Assembly: GCA_958415625.1 (NCBI GenBank)
Contig: CATYZI010000040.1
Coordinates: 1 to 18,108 of the forward strand
From: an uncultured Collinsella sp.
GTDB lineage: Bacteria; Actinomycetota; Coriobacteriia; Coriobacteriales; Coriobacteriaceae
Direction of reading: 5' to 3'
DNA: 18,108 bases
Shown here: positions 1 through 7,308 of the stretch, in pieces
Numbering within the stretch: the stretch's first letter is position 1
How the letters are laid out: the number at the start of each line of letters is the position of its first letter
Program-made: the position numbers and the translations under genes
The notes under the pieces: generated by a model
What the model was told of the DNA's origin: nothing
What the model saw: the letters and a program-made list of their open reading frames with translations, nothing else
The model's database searches: none

Positions 1-14
1 CCGTACATGTACGG
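1..14. repeat. 14-bp perfect palindrome
   Basis: CCGTACATGTACGG is its own reverse complement. It lies at the left edge of the window, so it may be an operator or may be part of the 3' end of an upstream gene; all three plus-strand frames stop by about position 76. No function can be assigned. Confidence 0.35.
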
Positions 15-110
15 ATGAATGTGGGGAGTGTTCGGATGAAGTTGATAATCAAGGCTACGGACTAGTTGCTGCGTAGAGCGTGCGTAGCCGCCCGCGCGGC
101 TTTGCCGTGA

Positions 111-119
111 TGGTATAGT
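111..119 (+). promoter_or_regulatory. Candidate extended -10 promoter for the phospholipase-like gene
   Basis: TGGTATAGT has the TG-n-TATAGT form of an extended -10 element. Transcription would start near 126 and leave a leader of about 20 nt before the ATG at 145. I see no convincing -35 box at the usual distance, which is compatible with an extended -10 promoter. This is a motif reading only. Confidence 0.35.
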
Positions 120-144
120 TATCCAGGTTTTTATGGGGGTGGCT

Positions 145-993
145 ATGCCAAGCTGGAACATTCATATCGCTCAGACGGAGCGTTTGCTGGAGCGCACCGG
201 TGCGCTTGCCAATAGCGTGCGCGACCGCAATGCCTTTTTGTTTGGCTGCGTGGTTCCTGATATCTTCGTGGGCTATATGGTCCCTGGCATCGCCGATCCC
301 ATCCCGTACCGCATTACGCACTTTGCCAAGCCTGAGCCCATCCCAAAGCCTCGTGAGCATGAGTTCTGGGATACCTATGTGGCACCGTTGCTAAAAAGTT
401 CGCCCATCGGTGCGCCAGCCGCGGCGACCTCGATTATCGAGGAGCGCGAGCGACTGAATCGTGTGCACTATCCCCAGCGCTACAGGGATGCCGAGCCGGT
501 TGTCGGTCCCGGCGCCTGTGAGTTCTCGCTTGCGTCCGAAGATGTGGCGCAGTCGTTGCTCGATTTAACGCTGGGCGTCTGGTCGCATCTGGTGGCCGAT
601 ACCGTATGGAATACGCGCGTGAATCAGTACCTGGAGGCGCACGGCGGCAAGCCGTGCGAGGAATTCCGCATTAAAAAGCAAGGTGACTTTGACTGGTTTG
701 GTAAGACGCTCGGCATTGTTTCGATTCCGCGCGCGACCGATCGCCTGTATACTGCGGCGACGCGTTTTGGGCAGTATCCCATCCATAAGGAGTATGTGCT
801 CAAGACCATTGGCGTTATGCACGAGATTGTGCGCGAAAACCCCGGTGAGCCCGATCATCCGCCGTATCGCCTGCTAACCGAGGAGTTCTTCGATGCAACA
901 TTTACCGAGGTTGTCGAGCTAACCGAGACGGGTTTTGCCGCCCGCGTCGAATCGCCCGATGTGCCTGCGCTACCCCTGATCACTAGCTGCTAG
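145..993 (+). CDS. Zinc-dependent phospholipase C-like family protein
   Basis: The 282-residue product resembles the zinc-dependent phospholipase C/S1-P1 nuclease-like family often found as short proteins in Gram-positive gut bacteria. Visible signs are an N-terminal MPSWNIH segment, the FLFGCVVPDI motif near residues 31-40 (D39), H59 in ITHF, and a helix carrying H148xxxD152 in GVWSHLVAD. This spread of His and Asp is what the family uses to hold metal ions. I chose ATG 145 over the in-frame ATG 133 because GGGGGTGG sits 2-5 nt upstream and because family members begin close to this His. There is no obvious signal peptide, so the cellular location is unclear. The gene converges on pyk and shares its terminator. 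The substrate is unknown; activity on phospholipids is inferred from the family only. Confidence 0.6.
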   Translation: MPSWNIHIAQTERLLERTGALANSVRDRNAFLFGCVVPDIFVGYMVPGIADPIPYRITHFAKPEPIPKPREHEFWDTYVAPLLKSSPIGAPAAATSIIEERERLNRVHYPQRYRDAEPVVGPGACEFSLASEDVAQSLLDLTLGVWSHLVADTVWNTRVNQYLEAHGGKPCEEFRIKKQGDFDWFGKTLGIVSIPRATDRLYTAATRFGQYPIHKEYVLKTIGVMHEIVRENPGEPDHPPYRLLTEEFFDATFTEVVELTETGFAARVESPDVPALPLITSC

Positions 994-1142
994 CTGACCG
1001 GCCCGGTAGTGAACAGCTCAACCCAATTGACCAACAGCTCCCGTCGCAGGGCGTAAACACGGCAAACGAGCTGCACATCTCATAGCATGCCATAAGCAGC
1101 TGGTTGCGAGCCATGCCATACAGTAGGCATTGGCGCACAGAA

Positions 1143-1177
1143 AAAGGGCCCGGAAGGCTTTGCCTTCCGGGCCCTTT
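1143..1177. terminator. Bidirectional rho-independent terminator between converging genes
   Basis: A 16-bp perfect stem, AAAGGGCCCGGAAGGC against GCCTTCCGGGCCCTTT, encloses a TTT loop. An A run (1141-1145) on one side and T residues on the other give a U tract in either direction, stronger for pyk on the minus strand. It ends both the phospholipase-like gene and pyk. The rest of 994-1142 shows no gene or structure that I can support. Confidence 0.85.
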
Positions 1178-1205
1178 GCAATGCAAATCTGCTTGCAAGT
1201 GCGAT

Positions 1206-2666
1206 TTAGCGCACCTGAGCGACGTAAGCGACGTTGGTCGAGGAGACCTTGTCCTCGAGCTGGACGCTCATGCGGGGATCGCCGGCGGTAGCGACGGTCA
1301 AATCGCCGGCCTCGACGTAGCCGAGCTCCTTAGCGGTCTCGATCGCCTTGACGATCGTGCCGTTGACGGTGCCCTGGGTAATCTCGGCCTGGTGCGGGAT
1401 AACGCCCCAGTACATGATCATCTGCTGGACGGCCCACTCGTGGCGGGAGAACGCGCAGATCGGCATGTTGGGACGGAAGTGCGAGATCAGGCGAGCGGTA
1501 CGACCGGTGGTCGTCGGCACGGTGATGCACTTGGCGCCAACGGTGGTGGCCATGTTCACAGCGGACATACCCACAACGTTGTTGACGACGCGGGTGCCGT
1601 GAGCGTCAGCCGGAACCTCGAGCGGAGCGTGAGCCGGGAGGTACTTCTCGGTCTCGAGAGCAATGCTGGCCTGCATCTTAACGGCCTCGACCGGGTACTT
1701 ACCGGCAGCGGACTCGCCAGAGAGCATAACGGCGTCGGTGCCGTCGTAGATGGCGTTAGCAACGTCGGCAACCTCGGCGCGCGTCGGGCGCGGGTTCTGC
1801 TGCATGGAGTCGAGCATCTGCGTAGCGGTGATAACGGGCTTGTAGGCCGCGTTGCACTTGGCGATGATCTCCTTCTGGATGTGGGGAACGAGCTCGGGCT
1901 TGATCTCGATGCCCAGGTCGCCACGGGCGACCATGATGCCGTCGGAAGCCTCGAGGATCTCGTCAAAGTTCTCGACGCCCAGGGCGCACTCGATCTTCGG
2001 GAAGATCGTCACGTGCTCGCCGCCGTTCTCGCGGCAAAGCTTGCGGATGCCGCGGACGGACTCGCCGTCACGGATGAAGGAAGCGGCGATGTAGTCGATG
2101 TTCTCGGTCAGGCCAAAGAGGATGTCCTGACGATCGCGCTCGGTGATGGCGGGCAGCGAGATGTTGACGTTGGGCATGTTGACGCCCTTGCGCTCGCCGA
2201 TCAGGCCGTCGTTCTTAACGACGCAGGTCATGTCCTGGCCGCTGACGGACTCGACCTCGAGGGCAACCAGGCCGTCATCGATCAGGATGAGGGAGCCCTT
2301 CTCGACCTCGGAGGGCAGAGCCAGGTAGTCGAGGGAGATGTGCTCAGCGGTGCCGTGGAAATCCTCGGTCGTGGGCTGAGCGGTGACGACGATCTTGTCG
2401 CCGGTCTTGACGGCAACCTTCTTGCCATCGACCAGAAGGCCGGTGCGGACCTCGGGGCCCTTGGTGTCGAGCAGGATGCCGACGGGCAGACCGAGCTCCT
2501 TGGAAATACGACGGACGCGCTCGATGCGACCGTGGTGCTCGTCGTAGGATCCGTGCGAGAAGTTAAAACGGGCGACGTTCATGCCCGCCTTGATCATCTC
2601 GCGGATGGTCTCGTCGCTATCGCAGGCGGGACCCATGGTGCATACAATCTTGGTGCGCTTGTACAT
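1206..2666 (-). CDS. pyk: Pyruvate kinase
   Basis: Pyruvate kinase converts phosphoenolpyruvate and ADP to pyruvate and ATP, the last step of glycolysis, in the cytosol. The 486-residue protein has the family's full length. Visible motifs are the N-terminal KIVCTMGP strand, NFSHGS (35-40), LDTKGPEVRTG (66-76), the catalytic FPKIE segment (222-226, K224), MVARGDLGIE (245-254) and the ITATQMLDSM loop (279-288). The B domain follows residue 74 and the allosteric C domain starts near 345. E72 in DTKGPE is the residue that marks K+-dependent enzymes; K+-independent forms have Lys there. GGAGGT lies 4 nt upstream of the ATG. The gene is monocistronic, with its own promoter and terminator. Long open frames on the opposite strand are codon-bias shadows. 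Confidence 0.97.
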   Translation of the reverse strand: MYKRTKIVCTMGPACDSDETIREMIKAGMNVARFNFSHGSYDEHHGRIERVRRISKELGLPVGILLDTKGPEVRTGLLVDGKKVAVKTGDKIVVTAQPTTEDFHGTAEHISLDYLALPSEVEKGSLILIDDGLVALEVESVSGQDMTCVVKNDGLIGERKGVNMPNVNISLPAITERDRQDILFGLTENIDYIAASFIRDGESVRGIRKLCRENGGEHVTIFPKIECALGVENFDEILEASDGIMVARGDLGIEIKPELVPHIQKEIIAKCNAAYKPVITATQMLDSMQQNPRPTRAEVADVANAIYDGTDAVMLSGESAAGKYPVEAVKMQASIALETEKYLPAHAPLEVPADAHGTRVVNNVVGMSAVNMATTVGAKCITVPTTTGRTARLISHFRPNMPICAFSRHEWAVQQMIMYWGVIPHQAEITQGTVNGTIVKAIETAKELGYVEAGDLTVATAGDPRMSVQLEDKVSSTNVAYVAQVR

Positions 2667-2729
2667 TCAGACCTCCATCTGACATCGTCTTGCGCTGATA
2701 GATAAACCATAAGAAATAAAACTGAGATG

Positions 2730-2735
2730 ATTATA
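2730..2735 (-). promoter_or_regulatory. -10 element of the pyk promoter
   Basis: On the minus strand this reads TATAAT, a perfect -10 box, 63 nt before the pyk start codon, giving a leader of roughly 55-60 nt. The -35 region (GGGGTA at 17 bp spacing) is a poor match, so an activator or another spacing may be involved. Confidence 0.55.
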
Positions 2736-2944
2736 ACGAAATGCCGACCGAATACCCCAAAAAATCGACCGTATGCCGAATTAGAAGTTCATTTTTTGCG
2801 GTAAAAACGGTATATGAAAAATCTTTACCATCCGTTCTGACCGCTGCTATCTGGGCGATATTTCAGTTTGACGATGCGCCGAAGAAAAAACGTTTTATCA
2901 ATGTTGAGCATCACACGGTCTGCATCGTTGCACTCGAGCCGTGT
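2736..2944. other. AT-rich divergent intergenic region without a supportable gene
   Basis: This stretch between pyk (minus) and the P-type ATPase (plus) is clearly richer in A/T than the flanking genes. It holds a 10-bp palindrome AAAACGTTTT (2887-2896) that partly resembles a catabolite-response element core, and an inverted GGTAAA/TTTACC pair around 2800-2829. A 75-codon open frame starts at 2741 without a ribosome binding site and I do not regard it as a gene. The region is probably regulatory for both neighbours. Confidence 0.4.
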
Positions 2945-2956
2945 TTCCAATTGGAA
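2945..2956. promoter_or_regulatory. 12-bp palindrome upstream of the ATPase promoter
   Basis: TTCCAATTGGAA is a perfect inverted repeat ending 4 nt before the proposed -35 box of the ATPase promoter. This is a typical place for an activator or repressor site. The binding protein is unknown. Confidence 0.35.
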
Positions 2957-2960
2957 TGTT

Positions 2961-2990
2961 TTGGCTAGACGCGCCGCTTTGGGGTACCAT
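2961..2990 (+). promoter_or_regulatory. Candidate promoter of the P-type ATPase gene
   Basis: TTGGCT (2961-2966) and TACCAT (2985-2990) are separated by 18 bp. Transcription would begin near 2996-2998, only a few nucleotides before the first hairpin of the structured leader. The -10 is a moderate match; the position relative to the leader is what makes it attractive. Confidence 0.4.
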
Positions 2991-3004
2991 AGCTCCACTA
3001 TCAA

Positions 3005-3101
3005 CTGCCGCTCAGCACGGCAGCCTTGATGAGCCCTTGCCCTTCTCCTGGGAATTATGATCGGGCATCAATCTGCTGAGTGGCCCGAATCCCAGGAGGG
3101 G
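3005..3101 (+). ncRNA. Candidate cis-regulatory leader RNA with kissing loops and a buried ribosome binding site
   Basis: Hairpin P1 is CTGCCG (3005-3010)/CGGCAG (3018-3023) around the 7-nt loop CTCAGCA (3011-3017). Hairpin P2 pairs CTCCTGGGA (3045-3053) with TCCCAGGAG (3090-3098), extendable by two G-U pairs, and TCGGGC (3061-3066) with GCCCGA (3083-3088). Its 16-nt apical loop contains TGCTGAG (3074-3080), the exact reverse complement of the P1 loop, so the loops can kiss over 7 bp. P2 covers the ribosome binding site AGGAGGGG (3094-3101) of the ATPase. A competing helix, TTGAT-GA-GCCC (3026-3036) with GGGC-ATCAA (3063-3071), would open the upper half of P2. The design suggests translational control. 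I do not recognise it as yybP-ykoY, M-box, NiCo or another known metal riboswitch. A ligand is unknown. Confidence 0.55.
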
Positions 3102-3108
3102 ACTCTAT

Positions 3109-5790
3109 ATGCAAAAGGAATACCTGTCCGCCGCGGCGGAGGTACTCAGCGACCAAGGTGTCGATGAGAACCTCGGCCTGAGCAACGACGAGGCGTCGGC
3201 GCGCCTCGCCAAGACAGGCCCTAACAAGCTCGAGGAAGCCGAGAAGACACCGCTGTGGAAGCGTTTCTTTGAGCAGATGGCCGACCCCATGGTCATCATG
3301 CTGATCGTTGCCGCCGTCATCAGTGCGCTCACGGGCATGGTCAAGGGCGAGCCCGACTTTGCCGATGTTGCCATCATCATGTTCGTCGTTATCGTCAACT
3401 CGGTGCTGGGCGTGGTCCAGGAAGCCAAGAGCGAGGAGGCCCTCGAGGCCCTGCAGGAGATGAGTGCGGCGCAGTCCAAGGTGCTGCGCGACGGCAAGCT
3501 CGTGCACCTGCCGAGCGCCGAGCTCGTGCCCGGCGACGTGATCATGCTCGAGGCGGGCGACTCCGTCCCGGCCGACTGCCGCGTGCTCGAGAGCGCCACG
3601 ATGAAGATCGAAGAGGCCGCGCTCACCGGCGAGTCCGTGCCCGTAGAGAAGCACGCCAACGTGATCGAGCTCGCTGCGGGCACCGATGACGTGCCGCTCG
3701 GCGACCGTAAGAACATGTGCTATATGGGCTCCACCGTCGTGTACGGCCGTGGTCGCGCCGTCGTGGTCGGCACCGGCATGAACACCGAGATGGGCAAGAT
3801 CGCCGGCGCCCTGGCCGAGGCCAAGGAAGAGCTCACGCCGTTGCAAGTGAAGCTCGCCGAGCTCAGCCGCATCCTTACCATTATGGTTATCGTCATCTGC
3901 GTCGTCATCTTTGGCGTTGATATCATCCGCCACGGCGTGGGCAACGTTCTTACCGACCCGACCGCCCTGCTCGATACCTTTATGGTCGCCGTCTCGCTCG
4001 CCGTCGCTGCCATCCCCGAGGGCCTGGTCGCCGTCGTGACCATCGTGCTATCGCTTGGCGTGACCAAGATGGCTAAGCGCCAGGCAATCATCCGCAAGCT
4101 CTCTGCCGTCGAGACTCTCGGCTGCACGCAGACCATCTGCTCCGACAAGACCGGTACCCTTACCCAAAACAAGATGACCGTCGTCAAGCACGAGCTCGCT
4201 GCGCCCAAGGAGAAGTTCCTGGCCGGCATGGCGCTGTGCTCCGATGCTCAGTGGGACGAGGAGCTGGGCGAGGCCGTGGGCGAGCCGACTGAGTGCGCGC
4301 TCGTCAACGACGCCGGCAAGGCGGGCCTCACTGGCCTGACTGCCGAGCATCCGCGCGTGGGCGAGGCCCCGTTTGACTCGGGCCGCAAGATGATGTCCGT
4401 GGTCGTCGAGACCCTGGATGGCGAGTACGAGCAGTACACCAAGGGTGCGCCCGACGTGGTGATCGGCCTGTGCACCCATATCTACGAGGGCGATAAGGTC
4501 GTCCCCCTGACCGAGGAGCGCCGCGCCGAGCTCGTGGCGGCCAACAAGGCCATGGCCGACGAGGCCCTGCGCGTACTGGCGCTGGCAAGCCGCACCTACA
4601 CCGAGGTTCCCGACGACTGCAGCCCCGCTGCGCTCGAGCATGACCTGGTCTTCTGTGGCCTGTCCGGCATGATCGACCCGGTCCGTCCCGAGGTGGCCGA
4701 CGCTATCCACGAGGCGCACGACGCCGGTATCCGCACCGTCATGATCACGGGCGACCACATCGACACCGCCGTGGCCATCGCCAAGCAGCTGGGCATCGTC
4801 GCCGATCGCAGCCAGGCCATCACCGGTGCCGACCTCGATCGCATGAGCGACGAGGAACTCGACGCGCACATCGAGGACTACGGCGTGTACGCCCGCGTCC
4901 AGCCCGAGCACAAGACACGCATCGTCGAGGCTTGGAAGTCGCGCGACCAGATCGTGGCCATGACGGGCGATGGCGTCAACGACGCCCCGTCCATCAAGCG
5001 CGCCGACATTGGCGTTGGTATGGGCATCACCGGTACCGACGTCACCAAGAACGTCGCCGACATGGTACTTGCCGATGACAACTTCGCTACCATCATCGGC
5101 GCCTGCGAAGAGGGTCGTCGCATCTACGACAACATCCGCAAGGTCATCCAGTTCCTGCTTTCGGCCAACCTTGCCGAGGTGTTCTCGGTGTTTATCGCCA
5201 CGCTCATCGGCTTTACCATCTTCCAGCCGGTGCAGCTGCTGTGGGTGAACCTGGTCACCGACTGCTTCCCCGCGCTTGCGCTGGGCATGGAGGATGCCGA
5301 GGGCGACATCATGAAGCGCAAGCCGCGCAACGCCAAGGACGGTGTCTTTGCCGGACATATGGGTCTGGACTGCGTGGTCCAGGGCCTAATCATCACCGCG
5401 CTGGTGCTGGCGAGCTTCTTTGTGGGCGTGTACTTTGACATGGGCTACATCCACATCGCCGATATGATCGCCGGCAATGCCGACGAGGAAGGCGTGATGA
5501 TGGCGTTCATCACGCTCAACATGGTCGAGATTTTCCACTGCTTCAATATGCGCAGCCGTCGTGCGTCGCTGTTCACCATGAAGAAGCAGAACAAGTGGCT
5601 GTGGGCTTCCGCCGCGCTGGCACTGGTGCTGACGGTGATCGTGACCGTGCAGCCGACGCTTGCCGAGATGTTCTTTGGCCCCGTGACGCTTGAGCTCAAG
5701 GGCGTTGTCGCTGCCCTGGGCCTGGCCTTCCTGATCATCCCGCTGATGGAGATCTACAAGGCGATCATGCGCGCCGTGGAAAAGGAGTAA
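3109..5790 (+). CDS. Type II cation-transporting P-type ATPase, probable Ca2+ exporter
   Basis: This 893-residue membrane pump uses ATP to move a cation, most likely Ca2+, out of the cytosol. It has the full type IIA layout: N-terminal cation ATPase domain, M1-M2, actuator domain with TGES (173-176), phosphorylated D346 in CSDKTGTLT, nucleotide domain, hinge motif TGDGVND (619-625), and M5-M10. By eye, residues matching both SERCA Ca2+ sites are present: E304 in AAIPEGL (M4), N687 and E690 (M5), N714, T717 and D718 in LLWVNLVTD (M6), and E807 (M8). This argues for a two-site Ca2+ pump, unlike single-site bacterial homologues such as LMCA1. AGGAGGGG lies 7 nt before the ATG but can be buried in the leader structure described at 3005-3101. 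The gene is monocistronic, with a terminator at 5957-5992. Na+/K+-type transport cannot be excluded. Confidence 0.9.
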   Translation: MQKEYLSAAAEVLSDQGVDENLGLSNDEASARLAKTGPNKLEEAEKTPLWKRFFEQMADPMVIMLIVAAVISALTGMVKGEPDFADVAIIMFVVIVNSVLGVVQEAKSEEALEALQEMSAAQSKVLRDGKLVHLPSAELVPGDVIMLEAGDSVPADCRVLESATMKIEEAALTGESVPVEKHANVIELAAGTDDVPLGDRKNMCYMGSTVVYGRGRAVVVGTGMNTEMGKIAGALAEAKEELTPLQVKLAELSRILTIMVIVICVVIFGVDIIRHGVGNVLTDPTALLDTFMVAVSLAVAAIPEGLVAVVTIVLSLGVTKMAKRQAIIRKLSAVETLGCTQTICSDKTGTLTQNKMTVVKHELAAPKEKFLAGMALCSDAQWDEELGEAVGEPTECALVNDAGKAGLTGLTAEHPRVGEAPFDSGRKMMSVVVETLDGEYEQYTKGAPDVVIGLCTHIYEGDKVVPLTEERRAELVAANKAMADEALRVLALASRTYTEVPDDCSPAALEHDLVFCGLSGMIDPVRPEVADAIHEAHDAGIRTVMITGDHIDTAVAIAKQLGIVADRSQAITGADLDRMSDEELDAHIEDYGVYARVQPEHKTRIVEAWKSRDQIVAMTGDGVNDAPSIKRADIGVGMGITGTDVTKNVADMVLADDNFATIIGACEEGRRIYDNIRKVIQFLLSANLAEVFSVFIATLIGFTIFQPVQLLWVNLVTDCFPALALGMEDAEGDIMKRKPRNAKDGVFAGHMGLDCVVQGLIITALVLASFFVGVYFDMGYIHIADMIAGNADEEGVMMAFITLNMVEIFHCFNMRSRRASLFTMKKQNKWLWASAALALVLTVIVTVQPTLAEMFFGPVTLELKGVVAALGLAFLIIPLMEIYKAIMRAVEKE

Positions 5791-5802
5791 GTTAACCTGC
5801 CC

Positions 5803-5897
5803 GGGCCTGCCCGCCTGCGGGGTTTCCACGGGCACGTCCTCGCCGCGTTGCGGCTGCGGGATGTGCCCTTTGGAAACCCCTCTCGGCGGGCGGGCCC
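5803..5897. repeat. 95-nt imperfect inverted repeat (long stem-loop)
   Basis: Nested arms pair almost throughout: GGGCCTGCCCGCC (5803-5815) with GGCGGGCGGGCCC (5885-5897, one G-U), GGGGTTTCC (5819-5827) with GGAAACCCC (5872-5880), GGGCAC (5830-5835) with GTGCCC (5863-5868), and the tip GCCGC/GCGGC (5842-5854, GTT loop). It lies 12 nt after the ATPase stop codon and is not followed by a T run, so it is not a typical terminator. It may be a dispersed palindromic element or an mRNA 3'-end stabiliser. Confidence 0.65.
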
Positions 5898-5956
5898 TGC
5901 GGTGACTTTGCTGGCTTTTCTCTCGTGCGGATGAAAAGGGCTGAGGGAAAGTGTGT

Positions 5957-5992
5957 GAGCCGGTCGAGCGTTTGCTCGACCGACTCTTTTTT
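5957..5992 (+). terminator. Rho-independent terminator after the ATPase gene
   Basis: CGGTCGAGC (5961-5969) and GCTCGACCG (5974-5982) form a 9-bp stem with a GTTT loop, extended by GAG/CTC, followed by a T run at 5987-5992. It separates the ATPase transcript from rsgA, and it lies inside any upstream-extended reading of rsgA, which supports the downstream GTG start. Confidence 0.85.
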
Positions 5993-5997
5993 GTGGG

Positions 5998-6003
5998 TAA
6001 AAT
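5998..6003 (+). promoter_or_regulatory. Weak candidate -10 box for rsgA
   Basis: TAAAAT lies 39 nt before the rsgA start, just after the terminator of the preceding gene, so a promoter is needed hereabouts. No good -35 is visible at 16-18 bp. This is a low-confidence motif reading. Confidence 0.25.
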
Positions 6004-6041
6004 ACCTGCTCAGTTGTGTGGTTTTGTGCTGGGAGGCATCT

Positions 6042-7226
6042 GTGGGCAAGGCTAAGGCTAAAGCGAAGAAAAAGACGACGGGGGCGCGGGCTAAGCGCGA
6101 TCGTCGTCGGAAGCTCGCGACCGAGGCTCCCGCATCTGCTGAGGAGCTGCTGGCAAGCGTGCCGGGACTCGACGCGCTGCAGGACGTTCCGGCGTTTGAT
6201 GACCTGCCGGTCGATGAAGCTCAGCAGACTGCCTTTGATGATTTCTGCGCACATGCCGAGGAGCCCGAGCAGATGCAGCTTGGCGCCGTGGTGCGCTTGG
6301 ATCGCGGGTTTCCGCTGGTGGCGACTGCCGACGATACCTTCCGCGCCGAGCATGCCGTGGGGTTTGCCAAGTCGCGCGGTGAGGACGAGGTCCTGCTGCC
6401 TGCCGTGGGCGATCGTGTGGCGGTGCGCCGCGCTCCCGGGCACGATATGGGCGTGATTGAGTGCGTGCTGCCGCGCCGTACGAGCTTTGAGCGTTGGCGC
6501 GGCCGTGCCCGCGGAGAGCGCCAGGTGCTCTGCTCCAACGTGGATAGCGTGCTAATCGTGCAGGCGCTCGGTGCCGGTGAGGTGCTGCTCGACCGCGTGG
6601 CGCGCTCGCTGGTGTTGGCGCTCGACTGCGATGCCGAGCCGGTGGTGGTACTCACCAAAGCTGATCGCTGCGATACCGAGGAGCTCGAGCGCGATCTGGA
6701 CCGCGTGTGCCGCCTGGTGGGTCCGGACGTGCGCGTGATCGTGACGTCCTCTGCCGAGGGCCGCGGCCTGGACGAGGTCCGTGCCTGCGTGCCTGTCGGG
6801 AGCTGCGCCATGATTCTGGGCGAGTCGGGTGCCGGCAAGTCGACGCTGCTCAATGCACTGCTGGGCCACGATACGTTGGCGACCGGCGGTGTGCGCGAAC
6901 GCGACGACCAGGGCCGTCACACTACCGTCGCGCGCGTGATGGTGACGCTGCCGGGCGACGCCGGCGTGATCGCCGATGCCCCGGGCCTGCGCAGCCTACC
7001 GCTCGTGGGTCACGAGCGGGGTCTGGCGCGCGCCTTCCCCGAGATTGTCGAGGCATCGCGTGCGTGCCGGTTTGGCGATTGCACGCATGTCCATGAGCCG
7101 GGTTGCGCCGTTCGCGAGGCCGAAGACGCCGGGCAGATTGACAGCCTGCGTCTGGAAACGTTCCAAAACCTGGCGTCATCCATGCGCGTGAGCGCTCAAA
7201 TGCTCGATCCCGATGTCCATCTGTAA
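6042..7226 (+). CDS. rsgA: Ribosome small-subunit-dependent GTPase A
   Basis: RsgA (YjeQ) is a cytosolic GTPase that assists late 30S subunit assembly. The 394-residue product shows the family's circularly permuted GTPase order: G4 TKAD (205-208), G5-like TSSAEG, then G1 GESGAGKS (260-267), and G3 DAPG. It ends with the zinc site C342-x4-C347-x-H349-x5-C355. An OB-fold region precedes the GTPase. The first 30 residues are very rich in Lys, Ala and Arg, longer and more basic than usual, and could add RNA contacts. I chose GTG 6042 because GGGAGG lies 5 nt upstream; the in-frame ATG at 5925 would place the previous gene's terminator inside the coding region. A strong terminator follows. It stands alone, unrelated to the pilus genes downstream. 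Confidence 0.94.
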   Translation: MGKAKAKAKKKTTGARAKRDRRRKLATEAPASAEELLASVPGLDALQDVPAFDDLPVDEAQQTAFDDFCAHAEEPEQMQLGAVVRLDRGFPLVATADDTFRAEHAVGFAKSRGEDEVLLPAVGDRVAVRRAPGHDMGVIECVLPRRTSFERWRGRARGERQVLCSNVDSVLIVQALGAGEVLLDRVARSLVLALDCDAEPVVVLTKADRCDTEELERDLDRVCRLVGPDVRVIVTSSAEGRGLDEVRACVPVGSCAMILGESGAGKSTLLNALLGHDTLATGGVRERDDQGRHTTVARVMVTLPGDAGVIADAPGLRSLPLVGHERGLARAFPEIVEASRACRFGDCTHVHEPGCAVREAEDAGQIDSLRLETFQNLASSMRVSAQMLDPDVHL

Positions 7227-7243
7227 TTGATTTTTCCTATGAC

Positions 7244-7278
7244 AGCCGTCTCCCAACTGTTCGGGAGACGGCTTTTTT
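7244..7278 (+). terminator. Rho-independent terminator after rsgA
   Basis: An 11-bp perfect stem, AGCCGTCTCCC (7244-7254) against GGGAGACGGCT (7263-7273), has an 8-nt loop and is followed directly by a run of T to 7278. It isolates rsgA from the pilus operon. Confidence 0.92.
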
Positions 7279-7308
7279 GCTGCGGAAAAGCCTCGAAACT
7301 TGCAGTTT

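Noticed and set aside
983..1198. 71-codon minus-strand open frame between the phospholipase-like gene and pyk
   Set aside because: It starts within the terminator hairpin and lacks a ribosome binding site or a domain.
1104..2705. 533-codon open frame opposite pyk
   Set aside because: It is a codon-bias shadow of a highly expressed, GC3-biased gene. It is rich in Asp, Gly and Leu repeats, lacks a ribosome binding site, and covers the pyk terminator and promoter.
2741..2968. 75-codon open frame in the pyk-ATPase intergenic region
   Set aside because: It has no ribosome binding site, lies in AT-rich regulatory DNA, and overlaps the promoter signals of both neighbours.
3005..3101. Known yybP-ykoY (Mn2+) riboswitch
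   Set aside because: The conserved internal-loop sequences and the paired-leg layout of that class are not visible; the structure relies on a kissing of two hairpin loops instead.
4048..5358. 436-codon minus-strand open frame inside the ATPase gene
   Set aside because: It is an antisense shadow with no recognisable domain; the plus strand is an unmistakable P-type ATPase.
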